Shown here one piece after another: positions 17,427 through 26,718 of a DNA stretch of 64,000 nt. The notes under the pieces were generated by a model that was not told where the DNA came from, did not search any database, and saw nothing but the letters and a program-made list of their open reading frames with translations. Where the stretch lies: contig JAHBTX010000002.1 in assembly GCA_019638395.1 (NCBI GenBank), forward strand, positions 806,001 through 870,000, in the 5' to 3' direction. Within the stretch, counting starts at the first letter, position 1. The number at the start of each line of letters is the position of its first letter. Source of the stretch: Cyclobacteriaceae bacterium. GTDB lineage: Bacteria; Bacteroidota; Bacteroidia; Cytophagales; Cyclobacteriaceae. The translations under genes and the position numbers were made by a program.

Positions 17427-18116
17427 ATGAAACCAATTGGCGCGTTTGCTTACCGGTATCTGATCTTTGCACTTGCGTTTTACCTTTTCGCTCAGGCGTA
17501 TCAGCAGTATGTGCTGCTTGCCGGTCCGTTGGCGGGTGTACAGGGACTGCACTCCGCGATTTTAGTCAGCACCCATCCGCTTAATGTAATCCGCCACGTG
17601 TTGATTTATCTTTCTATGTTTTTAATGCTCCCGGCATTTGTTATGCTGGCATTGCGCTATCAGATGCAAAAAATTTTCTCGCGATTGGCGATCATTTTCT
17701 TTTGTACTTTTTGCCTGATTGAAATTGGGTATAGAAGTGTTTACCTCTTTCAATACCTGAACGTAACAGCAAACGAATATGCGTTGGCAGCACCCGAAGC
17801 ACAACAGCACCTGTTGCCGCAAATTCAAAACTTCTTCGCTGCGATCGAGAAAATTTATCTTCCATTGCTCATAGCGCTTTTGCTGGGTTCGCTTTTTATG
17901 TTACTCGCTTCCGCGAAAGCAAAAACAAACTGGATGACGATAGCCATGGCTGTAAGCGTGGTGCAACAGGTATCGAGGTTGGCTGGCTACACCGCTTTAA
18001 GTTTCCTGAATGTGTTTTCCGGTATTTGGTATTTCGTGTTGGTGGCCATTACGTTCGGCAGTTTACTTATATACGTTTACGAATGGCGGCAGCAGACCAT
18101 TCGACACAACGCGTGA
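17427..18116 (+). CDS. Multi-pass membrane protein of unknown function
   Basis: The 229-aa product has about six hydrophobic segments (near residues 9-28, 55-78, 85-108, 140-160, 168-188 and 195-215). I cannot place it in a named family. No charged catalytic signature is evident. The ATG at 17427 was preferred to the TTG at 17421, which abuts the previous stop. It lies 6 bp after the GDPD gene, so it is probably the last gene of that operon. A weak AAAATCTG/CAGATTTT hairpin at 18116-18134 overlaps its stop. Confidence 0.7.
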   Translation: MKPIGAFAYRYLIFALAFYLFAQAYQQYVLLAGPLAGVQGLHSAILVSTHPLNVIRHVLIYLSMFLMLPAFVMLALRYQMQKIFSRLAIIFFCTFCLIEIGYRSVYLFQYLNVTANEYALAAPEAQQHLLPQIQNFFAAIEKIYLPLLIALLLGSLFMLLASAKAKTNWMTIAMAVSVVQQVSRLAGYTALSFLNVFSGIWYFVLVAITFGSLLIYVYEWRQQTIRHNA

Positions 18117-18164
18117 AAATCTGTTTCAGATTTTTCATACTTTCACAAGTAAACCTAAAGTCCT

Positions 18165-19487
18165 ATGCGCTCTATACTTTTTTTCGCTCTGCTCATTTCA
18201 GCACAAGCTTATTCACAAACCAAAGCCCTGGTGGGCGGAACGTTGATTGACGGTTATGGCGGCAAACCAATCCTCAACTCGGTTATCATCATTGAAGGCG
18301 AACGCATTAAAGCCATCGGCACCGTAGGCAACATTGAAATTCCGAAAGGCGCGGAAATTATTTCTACCGAAGGCATGAGTGTAATGCCCGGCTTGTGGGA
18401 TATGCACGTGCACCTGATGATCAACGGCCACAGCGACTACAATCATTGGGATAAAAAATACATGGGCATTCAAAAAGATGTGATCATGCCTTCCAGTGCA
18501 CATCAACTGTTGTTAGCTGGTGTTACCAGTGCGCGCGACTTAGGTGGTCCGCTGGAAGCCAGTATTTCCGTGCGCGACCGGATTAACAAAGGCGAAATAC
18601 CCGGCCCAACCATGTACATGAGTGGACCCTTCATTCAACATGAACCTTATCCGGGCACAGCCGAATTTCGCTGTGGCGTGAAGGGTGCAGAGGATGCACG
18701 TGCTAAAGTAAGAACGCTGGCCAAAGCCGGAGTGAATTGCATTAAGCTGATTGACCAGGATGAGATGACGGAAGCCGAATACATGGCCGTGGTAGATGAA
18801 GCTCATAAAAATAAATTGAAAGTTGTGGCACACTCGCACCGGCCCGATGAAATTCGTAGAGGACTAAAAGCAGGAGTAGATAATTTTGAACACACGGGTT
18901 TGGCAGCTGCACCCGAATATCCGGAAGACATCATCGCAGCTATTAAAGAACGCACAGCCAAAATGAACCTCGGCCCGTTGTACTGGACGCCCACCATTGA
19001 AGGTTTGTACAACTTCGAATCGGTGCGCGATAATCCCGAGCACTTAGACAACACCAGTTGGCACCTGGGTTTGCCCGATTCAATTATTGCCGACATTAAA
19101 CAAAGTATTAAACACCCGGCCCGGCTTAGCTACTTCGGACTGAACCCCATTCGCAAACCAACGCTCGATAAAAAAATCAATCAACTTAAAAATGCAGGTG
19201 TGGTGTTGTTGGTAGGTACGGATAGCGGCATCCCCATGAAGTTCCATAGCCAAAGCACGTGGAACGAATTGGATGTATGGGTAAACCGGTTTGGTTTTGA
19301 TCCGATGTACACCATTCGTGCAGCCACGTACTGGCCTGCAGTGGCGATGGGTGTTGAAAAAGATTTTGGCACTATTAGCGAAGGCAAGTATGCCGACATC
19401 ATTGCTGTAAAAGGCGATGTATTAAAACACATTGCGTTGTTACAAGATGTGAAGTTGGTGGTGAAGAAGGGGATGCGGTATAAGTAA
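18165..19487 (+). CDS. Secreted amidohydrolase (imidazolonepropionase-like)
   Basis: The 440-aa protein has a signal peptide (MRSILFFALLISAQAYSQ) and a metal-dependent amidohydrolase domain. Visible: LVGGTLIDGYGG at the N terminus, MPGLWDMHVHLM with the metal-binding HxH, VVAHSH with a metal-ligand His, and GTDSGIPM with the catalytic Asp. The C terminus DIIAVKGDVL closes the composite beta-sandwich. Periplasmic members of this group in Bacteroidota often act on dipeptides or cyclic amides; the substrate is not inferable here. Confidence 0.88.
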   Translation: MRSILFFALLISAQAYSQTKALVGGTLIDGYGGKPILNSVIIIEGERIKAIGTVGNIEIPKGAEIISTEGMSVMPGLWDMHVHLMINGHSDYNHWDKKYMGIQKDVIMPSSAHQLLLAGVTSARDLGGPLEASISVRDRINKGEIPGPTMYMSGPFIQHEPYPGTAEFRCGVKGAEDARAKVRTLAKAGVNCIKLIDQDEMTEAEYMAVVDEAHKNKLKVVAHSHRPDEIRRGLKAGVDNFEHTGLAAAPEYPEDIIAAIKERTAKMNLGPLYWTPTIEGLYNFESVRDNPEHLDNTSWHLGLPDSIIADIKQSIKHPARLSYFGLNPIRKPTLDKKINQLKNAGVVLLVGTDSGIPMKFHSQSTWNELDVWVNRFGFDPMYTIRAATYWPAVAMGVEKDFGTISEGKYADIIAVKGDVLKHIALLQDVKLVVKKGMRYK

Positions 19488-19517
19488 CCTTAATTAGACC
19501 CCTACACTGGCGAGTGA

Positions 19518-19625
19518 TTTTATGTATTTATTGCCATTAACCTGGGTACCGTTACCGACAGCCCGATTTTTAAAAAGGCAGAACCGACACTGGATAAATT
19601 TTTTGAAATTTTGTTAAAAGAATAA
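19518..19625 (+). pseudogene. Possible 3' relic of a lost gene
   Basis: A 35-codon frame opens directly after a stop, has no start codon, and reads FYVFIAINLGTVTDSPIFKK followed by an amphipathic EPTLDKFFEILLKE tail. The composition looks like a real enzyme C terminus, but I cannot name the family. It could be chance. Confidence 0.25.
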
Positions 19626-19680
19626 AATCCGAAACAGAGCCTAATAAACCCTTAATATCTTTTGCGTTTTCTTGATGCTC

Positions 19681-19851
19681 TTAGAAAAAAAATGAAGAGC
19701 AAGCGTAAGCCAAGCCATAGAAATTATTTAAGATCGTAAAACTGTGCTTATACATGTTCTTACTTTTCATGCGAAGCCGCCATGAAGGAGAACCATCTTG
19801 TAAAGTGTGCGAAACATTGTAGGGTTCAATTTGAAGAAAAGCAACAGCCAT
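19681..19851 (-). CDS. Possible small ORF, 56 aa
   Basis: ATG to TAA on the minus strand: MAVAFLQIEPYNVSHTLQDG at the start and a hydrophobic end. No motif, export signal or upstream promoter was recognised. Listed only because the gap is otherwise empty. Confidence 0.2.
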   Translation of the reverse strand: MAVAFLQIEPYNVSHTLQDGSPSWRLRMKSKNMYKHSFTILNNFYGLAYACSSFFF

Positions 19852-19894
19852 ACTTTTATTAAGTACCTATCGTTTTTAATGGCAAACTCCACCC

Positions 19895-20548
19895 ATGAAA
19901 AAAATTATTTACATCCTGTTTCTTATTGGTGTTGGCTGCGCGCCCTATGCTAATGGGCCCGTATTTAAAATTTCAGATGCCAAAAGCACATTTGGACCGA
20001 TTCTGGAATTTATGGAAGTAAAACCCGGCATGCACATAGCCGATGTAGGCGCGGGCTCTGGTGCGCTTTCGGTAATTATGGCTACACAATTGGATAGCTG
20101 CACGGTTTACATTCAGGATATAGATGAAAAGATTCTTGAACAAGCAAATGTAAACAAGATGATTAAGCATTACTCCAAAAAGCTTGGTTACGATTTGGGT
20201 AAGCGAAATGATTTTAAGATCGTGCATGGTGACCCAACACAATCGTTACTGCCCGACAACACGTTCGATCTAATTTATTCCAACGCTACTATTCACGCAT
20301 TTGATCAACCGGATTTGATGTTGACAGACCTACGCAAAAAACTTAAAGCAACGGGTCGCATTTTTATTCGCGATAGCTTTTATGGCGATAATGGCGAAGG
20401 TCAATTTTGCTCAGACAAAAAGTGTGGCAAAAAACTTTATACCATTCCAGAATTTCTTAAGCTGATGGATAACAATGGCTTTACATTGGTGAAGCAATCA
20501 AACAATATGAGCGGTTATCCGGTGTTTGGTTTTTCACTTAAGGGGTGA
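19895..20548 (+). CDS. SAM-dependent methyltransferase with export signal
   Basis: The 217-aa product starts MKKIIYILFLIGVGCAPYA, a lipoprotein-like signal with Cys15 (the -3 residue, Gly, is not ideal for a lipobox). A class I methyltransferase fold follows: motif I ADVGAGSGALSV, motif II YIQDIDE, motif IV LIYSNATIHAF. Methyltransferases need cytosolic SAM, so an exported one is unusual. Either the hydrophobic start is only a membrane anchor or the protein is non-enzymatic. It ends 3 bp before the stop of the convergent AsmA gene. Confidence 0.78.
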   Translation: MKKIIYILFLIGVGCAPYANGPVFKISDAKSTFGPILEFMEVKPGMHIADVGAGSGALSVIMATQLDSCTVYIQDIDEKILEQANVNKMIKHYSKKLGYDLGKRNDFKIVHGDPTQSLLPDNTFDLIYSNATIHAFDQPDLMLTDLRKKLKATGRIFIRDSFYGDNGEGQFCSDKKCGKKLYTIPEFLKLMDNNGFTLVKQSNNMSGYPVFGFSLKG

Positions 20549-20551
20549 AAA

Positions 20552-23524
20552 TCAATTCTTCTTTTTCTTTAACAAATTCTGCAGTTTGTTCTCTAATGCT
20601 TTTTGTGCGTCTTGCTTTAGATCGGTTTTAGTTGAATCAGCAGCGGACTTGGTTGTGGAATCTTTCTTAGGATTCAACAAATTGTTGATGGCATCTTTTG
20701 GCTTCTCGCCAGCTAATAAATCCTGTACGGCTTGTTTGCCTTTTTCCTGCGCAGCAGCGGTAACAGCCTCTTTGACCTGTTCTTTTTGCTCTTGCGCCAG
20801 CAATGTTACTTTAGGGTCGGTAAATGAACCACCCAAACCAATGTTAAGCGGGATTTCGGATGTGGAATTATTGCTACCCGTATATTGATTAACCAATCCC
20901 TGAAACTGTGCACCCAGCTTACCAGCGGGTACATTCATCTTAAGGCCATAGTTGATGGTACCATCTAAGTTGGTGCTTCCACTAACCGTGGTTACATAGT
21001 TACCAAATTTAACATCGAATGGTTTTACACTCAACTGGCCATCTTTTATTGTGGCCGACATTAAAACGTCTTTCAGCGTAACATTATCAGCATCGTTCAA
21101 TTTGGTAATAGATGTAATACCCGAAACAAGCTTCGATTGTGTAAGGGCTGCCTGTGCTATTTTTATTAATCCACTTCCATTTACAGTATTCATCTTGGGC
21201 ATCATGTCTTGTCCCAACTCGCCACTTATTTTAAAATCGGTACCAAATGTTCCGTTAACCAAACCGGCAATGGGTGCATATGTTTTAACAATCGAGAACG
21301 AATTGGCAGCTTGTTGTACGCTCATGTTATCAATCTTCAAACCGAAATCATACAATGGATGATTGATGTCCTTTGTGTTGTATGTTCCGGCAACGGTAAA
21401 CGCTCCGCCCAATAAATTAAACTTCACTCCGTTCAAGTTGGCTATTCCATCTTTTACAATCACATCGCCTGTGGCATTGCTGATTACAAAATCCATCATC
21501 TTAACAGTTTTAATGTTTGAGTGCAGGATGAAGTCAATGTTCTGCGGAACAGGAATAACGCCCAGAGTGCTTTCTTCGGTAGTTGTGGTTGTCGGTTCAG
21601 TTTCGGTCATAAACTCGTTCAGATCCAACAAGGTTGAATTGAAGTTTACATTTCCTTTTATGGTTTCGTTGCCAAACACATAGCCAATGTAATTGCTGAT
21701 GGCTCCACTTACTGCGAAATCACTCTTACCAATTGTACCAGAAGTATTTTTTAGTTCAATTTTTTTTGGATCAAACACGGCCTCGCCTTGTGCAATGGTA
21801 ACAGCATAAGCCAGATCCTTCATGGTGAATTTAAAATCTTTTAACGATGCGCTGCCGCTGGTGGGAAGTTTATCGTAGCGGCTGGCCTCTACATCAGAAT
21901 ATTTACCCTTTGTTTCAATATCGGCTTTTACTTTTCCGGCAAGTGTCATCCCCTCCAGGGGAAATATTTTTGTGATTTTCTCCAGATCAATTGCGCCTTT
22001 GGCACTCAAATCCCATGTGTAGTCGTCTAAATTCTGCAGGCTCAGCTTCCCACCAAAGCCTTCACCATCCATTATCATCCCAAAGTCAGTAACGTTAATA
22101 AATGTTTCGGCCATTTTACCCGATGAGTTTTTTATGGTAGAAGCAAACTGTATTTTTTCCAAGGGCAACGGAAACTCACTGGATTTAATGTATCCGTCTT
22201 TTAAGGACATGGCGGCATTCACAGCCGGAATAATTTTCTTCAAACTATCATACACGCCTTTGGCGGAGGCATTAACCGAAAACAAACCTGCCATACTTAA
22301 GCCCTCCATCGGAAACATCTTTCCAAGCTCGGCCAGATTAAGCGAAGCTTTTACGTGTGCATCCATGCGATAATCTTTCAGGTTTTCAATTAACATGCGC
22401 GCATCTACCGGGTTAGTTCCAAAATCCAGATGCAGACTCTTCAGATCAATTAACGTGTTTTCAATTACACCACTTTTGTTATCTACTAATAAGTCCATGT
22501 TAATGTTGGTAATAGCGGTGGGCAGGTCAGGATACTTAAACATGGCATCATCCACTTTCAGGTTGAAGTTAAATGCCGGCATTTGGGTATCGCTGAAAGT
22601 TCCTTTTACAAAGCCCGAAAAGGCCAGGTCGCCTTTGGTTTCGATCTTACCAAAATCTTGCGTATAAACACCAGGTACCAGCGAAAGCAAACTTTTAAAT
22701 GTGTTCTCCGGGCTGTTGAATGAAATATCCATACCAAAATCATTCGGATTCATTTTGAACCAGCCATTTGCGCTTAGCGCAAAATCGTTAAGGCGTGTTA
22801 AATTCTCTTTAAATGTATAAAGTGTGTAGTCTTCGCTAATACCAATTACAGCATTTACTTCTGCCTGTTTTTTGCTAATATATTCCACACCGTCAAACTG
22901 CACGCTTACACTTTCAATAGTGGTTTTGGTTTTCAGGTCGAACGCCTTTTCATTAAAGTTCCCGCTTCCCGAATGGTTAAGACCGGCAATGGAAGTATAA
23001 AACGGAATGGAGGCATCGTCATAAATTACTTCACCATCAATTATCTCCCAGTGATCAATACCGAATGAAAATGAACCAGGTTCTGCTTCTGTTACAGGGC
23101 TAGCTTCGGTTGCCGGATAGGTGATGTCGTAATTCGCGCGTCCATCGGCCAGCACCTTAATGGTAATTTGTGGTTCTACCATTGTAATACCTTTTAACCG
23201 AAGTTGATCACCAAAAAGAACATCTTTCAGGTTTACCTCGGCTTCCAGGCGTTCAATTACAAACAAAGGAGTTCCTTCAAAGGGGGCGCGGTTAAATACG
23301 CCAAGTTGTTTTATTTGAACTGTTACATTGGGAAAATTCCGGAACAACGATAAGCTGAAGTTGTTCACATCAAAAACCACATCAGCATTTACGTTCTTTT
23401 CAATTTCTTTATCAATGGCTGCCTTTATATCGTCTTTAAATACAACCGGCAAGATAAACGCGGCTGCAAGTAACACTGCAAAAACAATAGCCAGACCGAT
23501 CAACGTTTTCTTTAGAATTTTCAT
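20552..23524 (-). CDS. AsmA family protein, 990 aa
   Basis: A single N-terminal membrane helix (residues 7-27) precedes a long beta-rich body, as in AsmA/TamB-like bridge proteins thought to carry phospholipids between the membranes. N-terminal AsmA features (FRNFPNVTVQIKQLGV, then DVLFGDQLRLKGITMVEPQI) and the C-terminal AsmA domain (LDLNEFM region to MNVPAGKLGAQFQG) are visible. The last 80 residues are a charged Lys/Glu/Ala-rich helix. A TAnnTTTG promoter lies just upstream. Its stop faces that of the exported methyltransferase with 3 bp between. Confidence 0.88.
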   Translation of the reverse strand: MKILKKTLIGLAIVFAVLLAAAFILPVVFKDDIKAAIDKEIEKNVNADVVFDVNNFSLSLFRNFPNVTVQIKQLGVFNRAPFEGTPLFVIERLEAEVNLKDVLFGDQLRLKGITMVEPQITIKVLADGRANYDITYPATEASPVTEAEPGSFSFGIDHWEIIDGEVIYDDASIPFYTSIAGLNHSGSGNFNEKAFDLKTKTTIESVSVQFDGVEYISKKQAEVNAVIGISEDYTLYTFKENLTRLNDFALSANGWFKMNPNDFGMDISFNSPENTFKSLLSLVPGVYTQDFGKIETKGDLAFSGFVKGTFSDTQMPAFNFNLKVDDAMFKYPDLPTAITNINMDLLVDNKSGVIENTLIDLKSLHLDFGTNPVDARMLIENLKDYRMDAHVKASLNLAELGKMFPMEGLSMAGLFSVNASAKGVYDSLKKIIPAVNAAMSLKDGYIKSSEFPLPLEKIQFASTIKNSSGKMAETFINVTDFGMIMDGEGFGGKLSLQNLDDYTWDLSAKGAIDLEKITKIFPLEGMTLAGKVKADIETKGKYSDVEASRYDKLPTSGSASLKDFKFTMKDLAYAVTIAQGEAVFDPKKIELKNTSGTIGKSDFAVSGAISNYIGYVFGNETIKGNVNFNSTLLDLNEFMTETEPTTTTTEESTLGVIPVPQNIDFILHSNIKTVKMMDFVISNATGDVIVKDGIANLNGVKFNLLGGAFTVAGTYNTKDINHPLYDFGLKIDNMSVQQAANSFSIVKTYAPIAGLVNGTFGTDFKISGELGQDMMPKMNTVNGSGLIKIAQAALTQSKLVSGITSITKLNDADNVTLKDVLMSATIKDGQLSVKPFDVKFGNYVTTVSGSTNLDGTINYGLKMNVPAGKLGAQFQGLVNQYTGSNNSTSEIPLNIGLGGSFTDPKVTLLAQEQKEQVKEAVTAAAQEKGKQAVQDLLAGEKPKDAINNLLNPKKDSTTKSAADSTKTDLKQDAQKALENKLQNLLKKKKN

Positions 23525-23552
23525 AAAATGGTTGAATGTGAAAATGATTTTA

Positions 23553-23579
23553 CAAAATTAGCAAACACAAGGCAACAAA
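23553..23579 (-). promoter_or_regulatory. Putative Bacteroidota promoter for AsmA gene
   Basis: On the minus strand TAATTTTG (23553-23560) fits the -7 element TAnnTTTG. A TTTG at 23576-23579 could be the -33 element, with a rather short 15-bp spacer. The implied leader is about 22 nt. Confidence 0.4.
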
Positions 23580-23632
23580 CTGCGTTCGTAAAAACTACTT
23601 GCACAATAACGCCATGAATAATCAAATGGTAC

Positions 23633-25063
23633 CTACAGCCAGCGTAACATTAGGTTAATGGTTTGCTTTACACGATTGGTAAAGGGCGGGTAAAGAAACG
23701 AGCTCATGGTTATTCCCCGCTTTTGCTTTAATACAGGCTTTTCGTTGCTGAACGCTAAAAATCCATAGCGGCCGTGTGCCTTGCCAAAGCCACTTGCATT
23801 AATGCCGCCAAATGGCAGGTTAGGATGCGTAAACTGCAGCACGCAATCGTTTATACAAACGCCACCGGCAGAAACAGCAGTAACCAATTCGCGTTGAAAA
23901 CGCTCGCGAGCACTAAAAATATAAAATGCCAGGGGTTTAGGCCTGGCCAGGATAATGGGCAAAATTTCTTTTTCGTTGCTGTAGGCAATGATGGGAAGCA
24001 CCGGGCCAAAAATCTCCTCTTCCATAATTTTAGATTCTGGAGAAACGCCACTTAAAATAACCGGATGAAAAAACCGGGCACCAGCATCCGAATTTCCGTT
24101 CAACTCCACCTTAGCCCCAAGCTGAATAGCATCTTGCACAAGCGCATCAACCCGATTAAAGTTGCGGCTATTTACAATGCGGCCATAATCCGGGGCTTGG
24201 GTATTAATAATTTGGTTTACACCAAAGAGTTTAAAAATCTGTTTCTTTAACAGATCAATAAACTCGCGTTCAACTTGTTTATCAATCAGAATATAATCCG
24301 GGGCTACACAGGTTTGGCCGGCATTTAAAAACTTTCCGAACGCAATTCGTTTTGCGGCATCGGCAAGGTTAGCCGATGAATCGATAACGGTAGGCGATTT
24401 ACCACCCAACTCAAGCGTAACCGCGCTAAGGTGCTCGGCTGCAGCATGCATTACAATTTTACCCACATGCGTACTGCCCGTAAAAAAGATGTGCGCAAAA
24501 GGAAGCTTGAGTAATTGGCCCGCAACGTGCGAGTCGCCCTCCACTACCGCCACCATATCTTCATCAAAAAATTCCTTCGCAAGATCCCGGATTACGGCCG
24601 AGGTATGCGGTGTAAGTTCGGATGGTTTTAGTATGGCGGTATTGCCGGCAGCCAGGCAGGAAATAAGCGGACCGAAGGTGAGGTTAAAAGGGAAATTCCA
24701 GGGACCAATAATCAGGCAAGTGCCTTTCGGTTCGTATTGTACTTCACTGGTCGTGCCCAGGTAGGTAAGGGGGGCATCAATAGCCTGAGGCCTAACCCAA
24801 TCCGAAAGGTTTCTTACTGCGTCTTTAACTTCGGTAATAACCGGAAAAACCTCTGAAATATCACTTTCGGTTGCCGACTTCCCCAAGTCGGTATTTACGG
24901 CTTTGGCTATCCGCTGGCGGTTTTGCATAATGTGTTTGCCGAAAGCCTCCAATAACTTTTTGCGGTTTTGCCAGGGTTCGGAGCGCAACTGCTGGCTGCG
25001 CACGGTTTGTTTTTCAAAAAGCGTTTTTAAATCCTGCTTTAAACCGATTTCCTCCTGTTCCAT
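23633..25063 (-). CDS. Aldehyde dehydrogenase family protein
   Basis: The 476-aa product belongs to the NAD(P)+-dependent aldehyde dehydrogenase superfamily, closest in layout to class 3 (fatty/aromatic aldehyde) enzymes, which are shorter than class 1/2. It has NAD-binding GPWNFPFNLTFGPL and GSTHVGK, the catalytic base in LELGGKSP, and the catalytic Cys in NAGQTCVAPDY. The C terminus (MSSFLYPPFTNRVKQTINLMLRWL region) resembles the hydrophobic tail of fatty aldehyde dehydrogenases. It is divergent from the transglutaminase-like gene, with repeated TTACGTAA motifs between them. Confidence 0.9.
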   Translation of the reverse strand: MEQEEIGLKQDLKTLFEKQTVRSQQLRSEPWQNRKKLLEAFGKHIMQNRQRIAKAVNTDLGKSATESDISEVFPVITEVKDAVRNLSDWVRPQAIDAPLTYLGTTSEVQYEPKGTCLIIGPWNFPFNLTFGPLISCLAAGNTAILKPSELTPHTSAVIRDLAKEFFDEDMVAVVEGDSHVAGQLLKLPFAHIFFTGSTHVGKIVMHAAAEHLSAVTLELGGKSPTVIDSSANLADAAKRIAFGKFLNAGQTCVAPDYILIDKQVEREFIDLLKKQIFKLFGVNQIINTQAPDYGRIVNSRNFNRVDALVQDAIQLGAKVELNGNSDAGARFFHPVILSGVSPESKIMEEEIFGPVLPIIAYSNEKEILPIILARPKPLAFYIFSARERFQRELVTAVSAGGVCINDCVLQFTHPNLPFGGINASGFGKAHGRYGFLAFSNEKPVLKQKRGITMSSFLYPPFTNRVKQTINLMLRWL

Positions 25064-25129
25064 TATTGGATGATTTTGCTGGTGAAAGTCTGAAAATGTG
25101 AGCCTAAATCCAATTACACAACAAATTCA

Positions 25130-25187
25130 ATGTTACGTAAATGTTAAGTGAATTTGTATAATGTTACGTAATTGTTAACTTACGTCT
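25130..25187. promoter_or_regulatory. Tandem operator-like direct repeats in divergent promoter
   Basis: Two 20-bp repeats, 25130-25149 and 25161-25180, agree at 18 of 20 positions (ATGTTACGTAA then A/T, TGTTAA, G/C, T) and are offset by 31 bp, about three helical turns. Each holds the palindrome TTACGTAA, and TTACGTCT at 25180-25187 is a possible third half-site. They sit between the aldehyde dehydrogenase and transglutaminase-like starts. Confidence 0.55.
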
Positions 25188-25208
25188 CATTCCGGTAATA
25201 ATCAGATA

Positions 25209-26009
25209 ATGTTAAGAAGGGTTTTATATGCTTGGCTGTTGTGTTTTGCTTTCGTGGAGGCGAAAACTCAGGACATTTTACCGGCATTGTTAAACACGTA
25301 TCATACCAAAAACCGGGCATCCATTGAAGCCCGGCTAAACACATTTATTACCGGCTTGCAACAAAAGCAGGCAACCCGAAGTGAGGAGGAATTTCTAAGA
25401 ATCATTTTCCAGGAGTCGCACCGTAGGTTTTTTAAAACCTATAATGCCTATTCACAATTTCCGGAAGTATTCGAGAAAGGTAAGTACGATTGCCTGAGTG
25501 CAACGAGTTTACTTGCTGTTGTGTTGGATGCGTTTGGCTACAACTTTCATGTTATTGAAACGAATTATCATATTTTCATTTCGGTGCAAACCAAAAACGG
25601 GCAGGTATTGCTGGAGTCAACCGATAGGGTAAGTGGCTTTGTAACAAACCCGGAACAAATTCAGGAACGCATTTCGATGTACAAAGCAAATCAGTTACAA
25701 ACCGGTAAAGCCGAAAAAGTTCACTATCATTTTGACCTTAACCTTTACCGCATAATTCAGCCCAAGCAACTTTCTGGTTTATTATTATTCAATCAGGCAG
25801 TGGTGGCTTTTAACAACAACCAGTATGAAACATGTGCGTTGCGGCTGCAGGAATCGGTTAGGATTTACGACTCGCCCCGCACTACCGAGTTTGCTTCTAT
25901 TCTGATTACGGCCATCGCAAACAGTTCTATTGAAGAGCAAACGAAAAGAGAATTGATCAGGCCCTTTGTAAAATACATTCGGGGCACTGCAACAGTTGCT
26001 TCGCGCTAA
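25209..26009 (+). CDS. Secreted transglutaminase-like cysteine protein, 266 aa
   Basis: A probable signal peptide (residues 1-21) is followed by a helical segment and a transglutaminase-like core. The core has Cys95 in KGKYDCLSATSLL, His121 in ETNYHIFISV and Asp139 in LLESTD, in the order and spacing of a papain/transglutaminase-type triad. The C-terminal part (from about 185) is helical and TPR-like. Such bacterial proteins act as peptidases or are inactive scaffolds; the substrate is unknown. Its stop overlaps that of the convergent OmpA gene by four bases. Confidence 0.7.
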   Translation: MLRRVLYAWLLCFAFVEAKTQDILPALLNTYHTKNRASIEARLNTFITGLQQKQATRSEEEFLRIIFQESHRRFFKTYNAYSQFPEVFEKGKYDCLSATSLLAVVLDAFGYNFHVIETNYHIFISVQTKNGQVLLESTDRVSGFVTNPEQIQERISMYKANQLQTGKAEKVHYHFDLNLYRIIQPKQLSGLLLFNQAVVAFNNNQYETCALRLQESVRIYDSPRTTEFASILITAIANSSIEEQTKRELIRPFVKYIRGTATVASR

Positions 26010-26713
26010 TTTTCAAGAATTCGTAACTCAACTCTGCGGTTAAGGGCATGAGCTTCTTCCGTTTCTTCGCGGCTAATGGGCTGTGTACCGCCAAATGCTT
26101 TGGTTTTTATTTTATTTTTATTGCCACCCTTCGAAACCAGGTAAGTCTTTACTGCCTTTACCCGATCTTCGGAAAGTTTAAGATTTGCATTGGCATTTCC
26201 CCTGGTATCGGTATGACCTTCCAACTGAATAACCATGCGTGGATTTCGCTTCAGCATGGTTACCACTTCATCTAATTCGGCATGCGAAGAACTTGAAATG
26301 GTTGTGCGGCCTGCATCAAAGTTTAAATCATTAAGCCGCATAACTTTTCCAACCGTGTGTGTGTCTTCGGCATTATGCGATGCCGATGTAGGCAACGCAA
26401 GTTCAATATCACGAATTACTTTACGATCGGCACCGGCATCGGCTGGGTTTAAAACATACTTTGCCGGTGCATAACCGGCTGCTTCTACGGTTATAGCGTA
26501 TTTGTCATTATCATAAAGCGGGAAAAGAAAGGAACTGCCTGAAAAAAATCCAACTTTGCTGCCGTAGGGTAAGCTTTGGTATGAGATGCGCGCAACAACC
26601 GGTTCTTTTGTGGTTGCACTAATGATGTTGCCTTGCGCATAAATCAGAGTATCGGTTTGTGCAAAAGCAGCAACCGTTAACGCAATAAGCAGTACAGAAA
26701 GAAGCCCCCTCAT
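26006..26713 (-). CDS. OmpA family protein with carboxypeptidase-regulatory-like domain
   Basis: The 235-aa protein has a signal peptide (to about residue 18), a beta domain of CarboxypepD_reg type (YAQGNIISATTKEPVVARIS, residues 24-100) and an OmpA-C peptidoglycan-binding domain (LNDLNFDAGRTT, IQLEGHTDTRGNANANLKLSEDRVKAV). It resembles the C-terminal half of its upstream neighbour, so a partial tandem duplication is likely. The start lies 5 bp after the neighbour's stop, indicating an operon. Its role is probably to tether an envelope complex to peptidoglycan. Confidence 0.88.
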   Translation of the reverse strand: MRGLLSVLLIALTVAAFAQTDTLIYAQGNIISATTKEPVVARISYQSLPYGSKVGFFSGSSFLFPLYDNDKYAITVEAAGYAPAKYVLNPADAGADRKVIRDIELALPTSASHNAEDTHTVGKVMRLNDLNFDAGRTTISSSSHAELDEVVTMLKRNPRMVIQLEGHTDTRGNANANLKLSEDRVKAVKTYLVSKGGNKNKIKTKAFGGTQPISREETEEAHALNRRVELRILEN

Positions 26714-26718
26714 GGTTT

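Larger units (their letters stand above)
19488..19894. other. 407-bp intergenic region, no confident gene
   Basis: No RNA gene, terminator or repeat was recognised. It holds a start-less protein-like fragment (19518-19625, plus) and a 56-codon minus-strand frame (19681-19851), both listed separately with low confidence. It may be the remains of a decayed gene. Confidence 0.6.

Noticed and set aside
18116-18134. AAAATCTG/CAGATTTT hairpin as a strong terminator
   Set aside because: The stem is A/T-rich, overlaps the stop codon and has only a short T-run, so it is noted only within the neighbouring gene entry.
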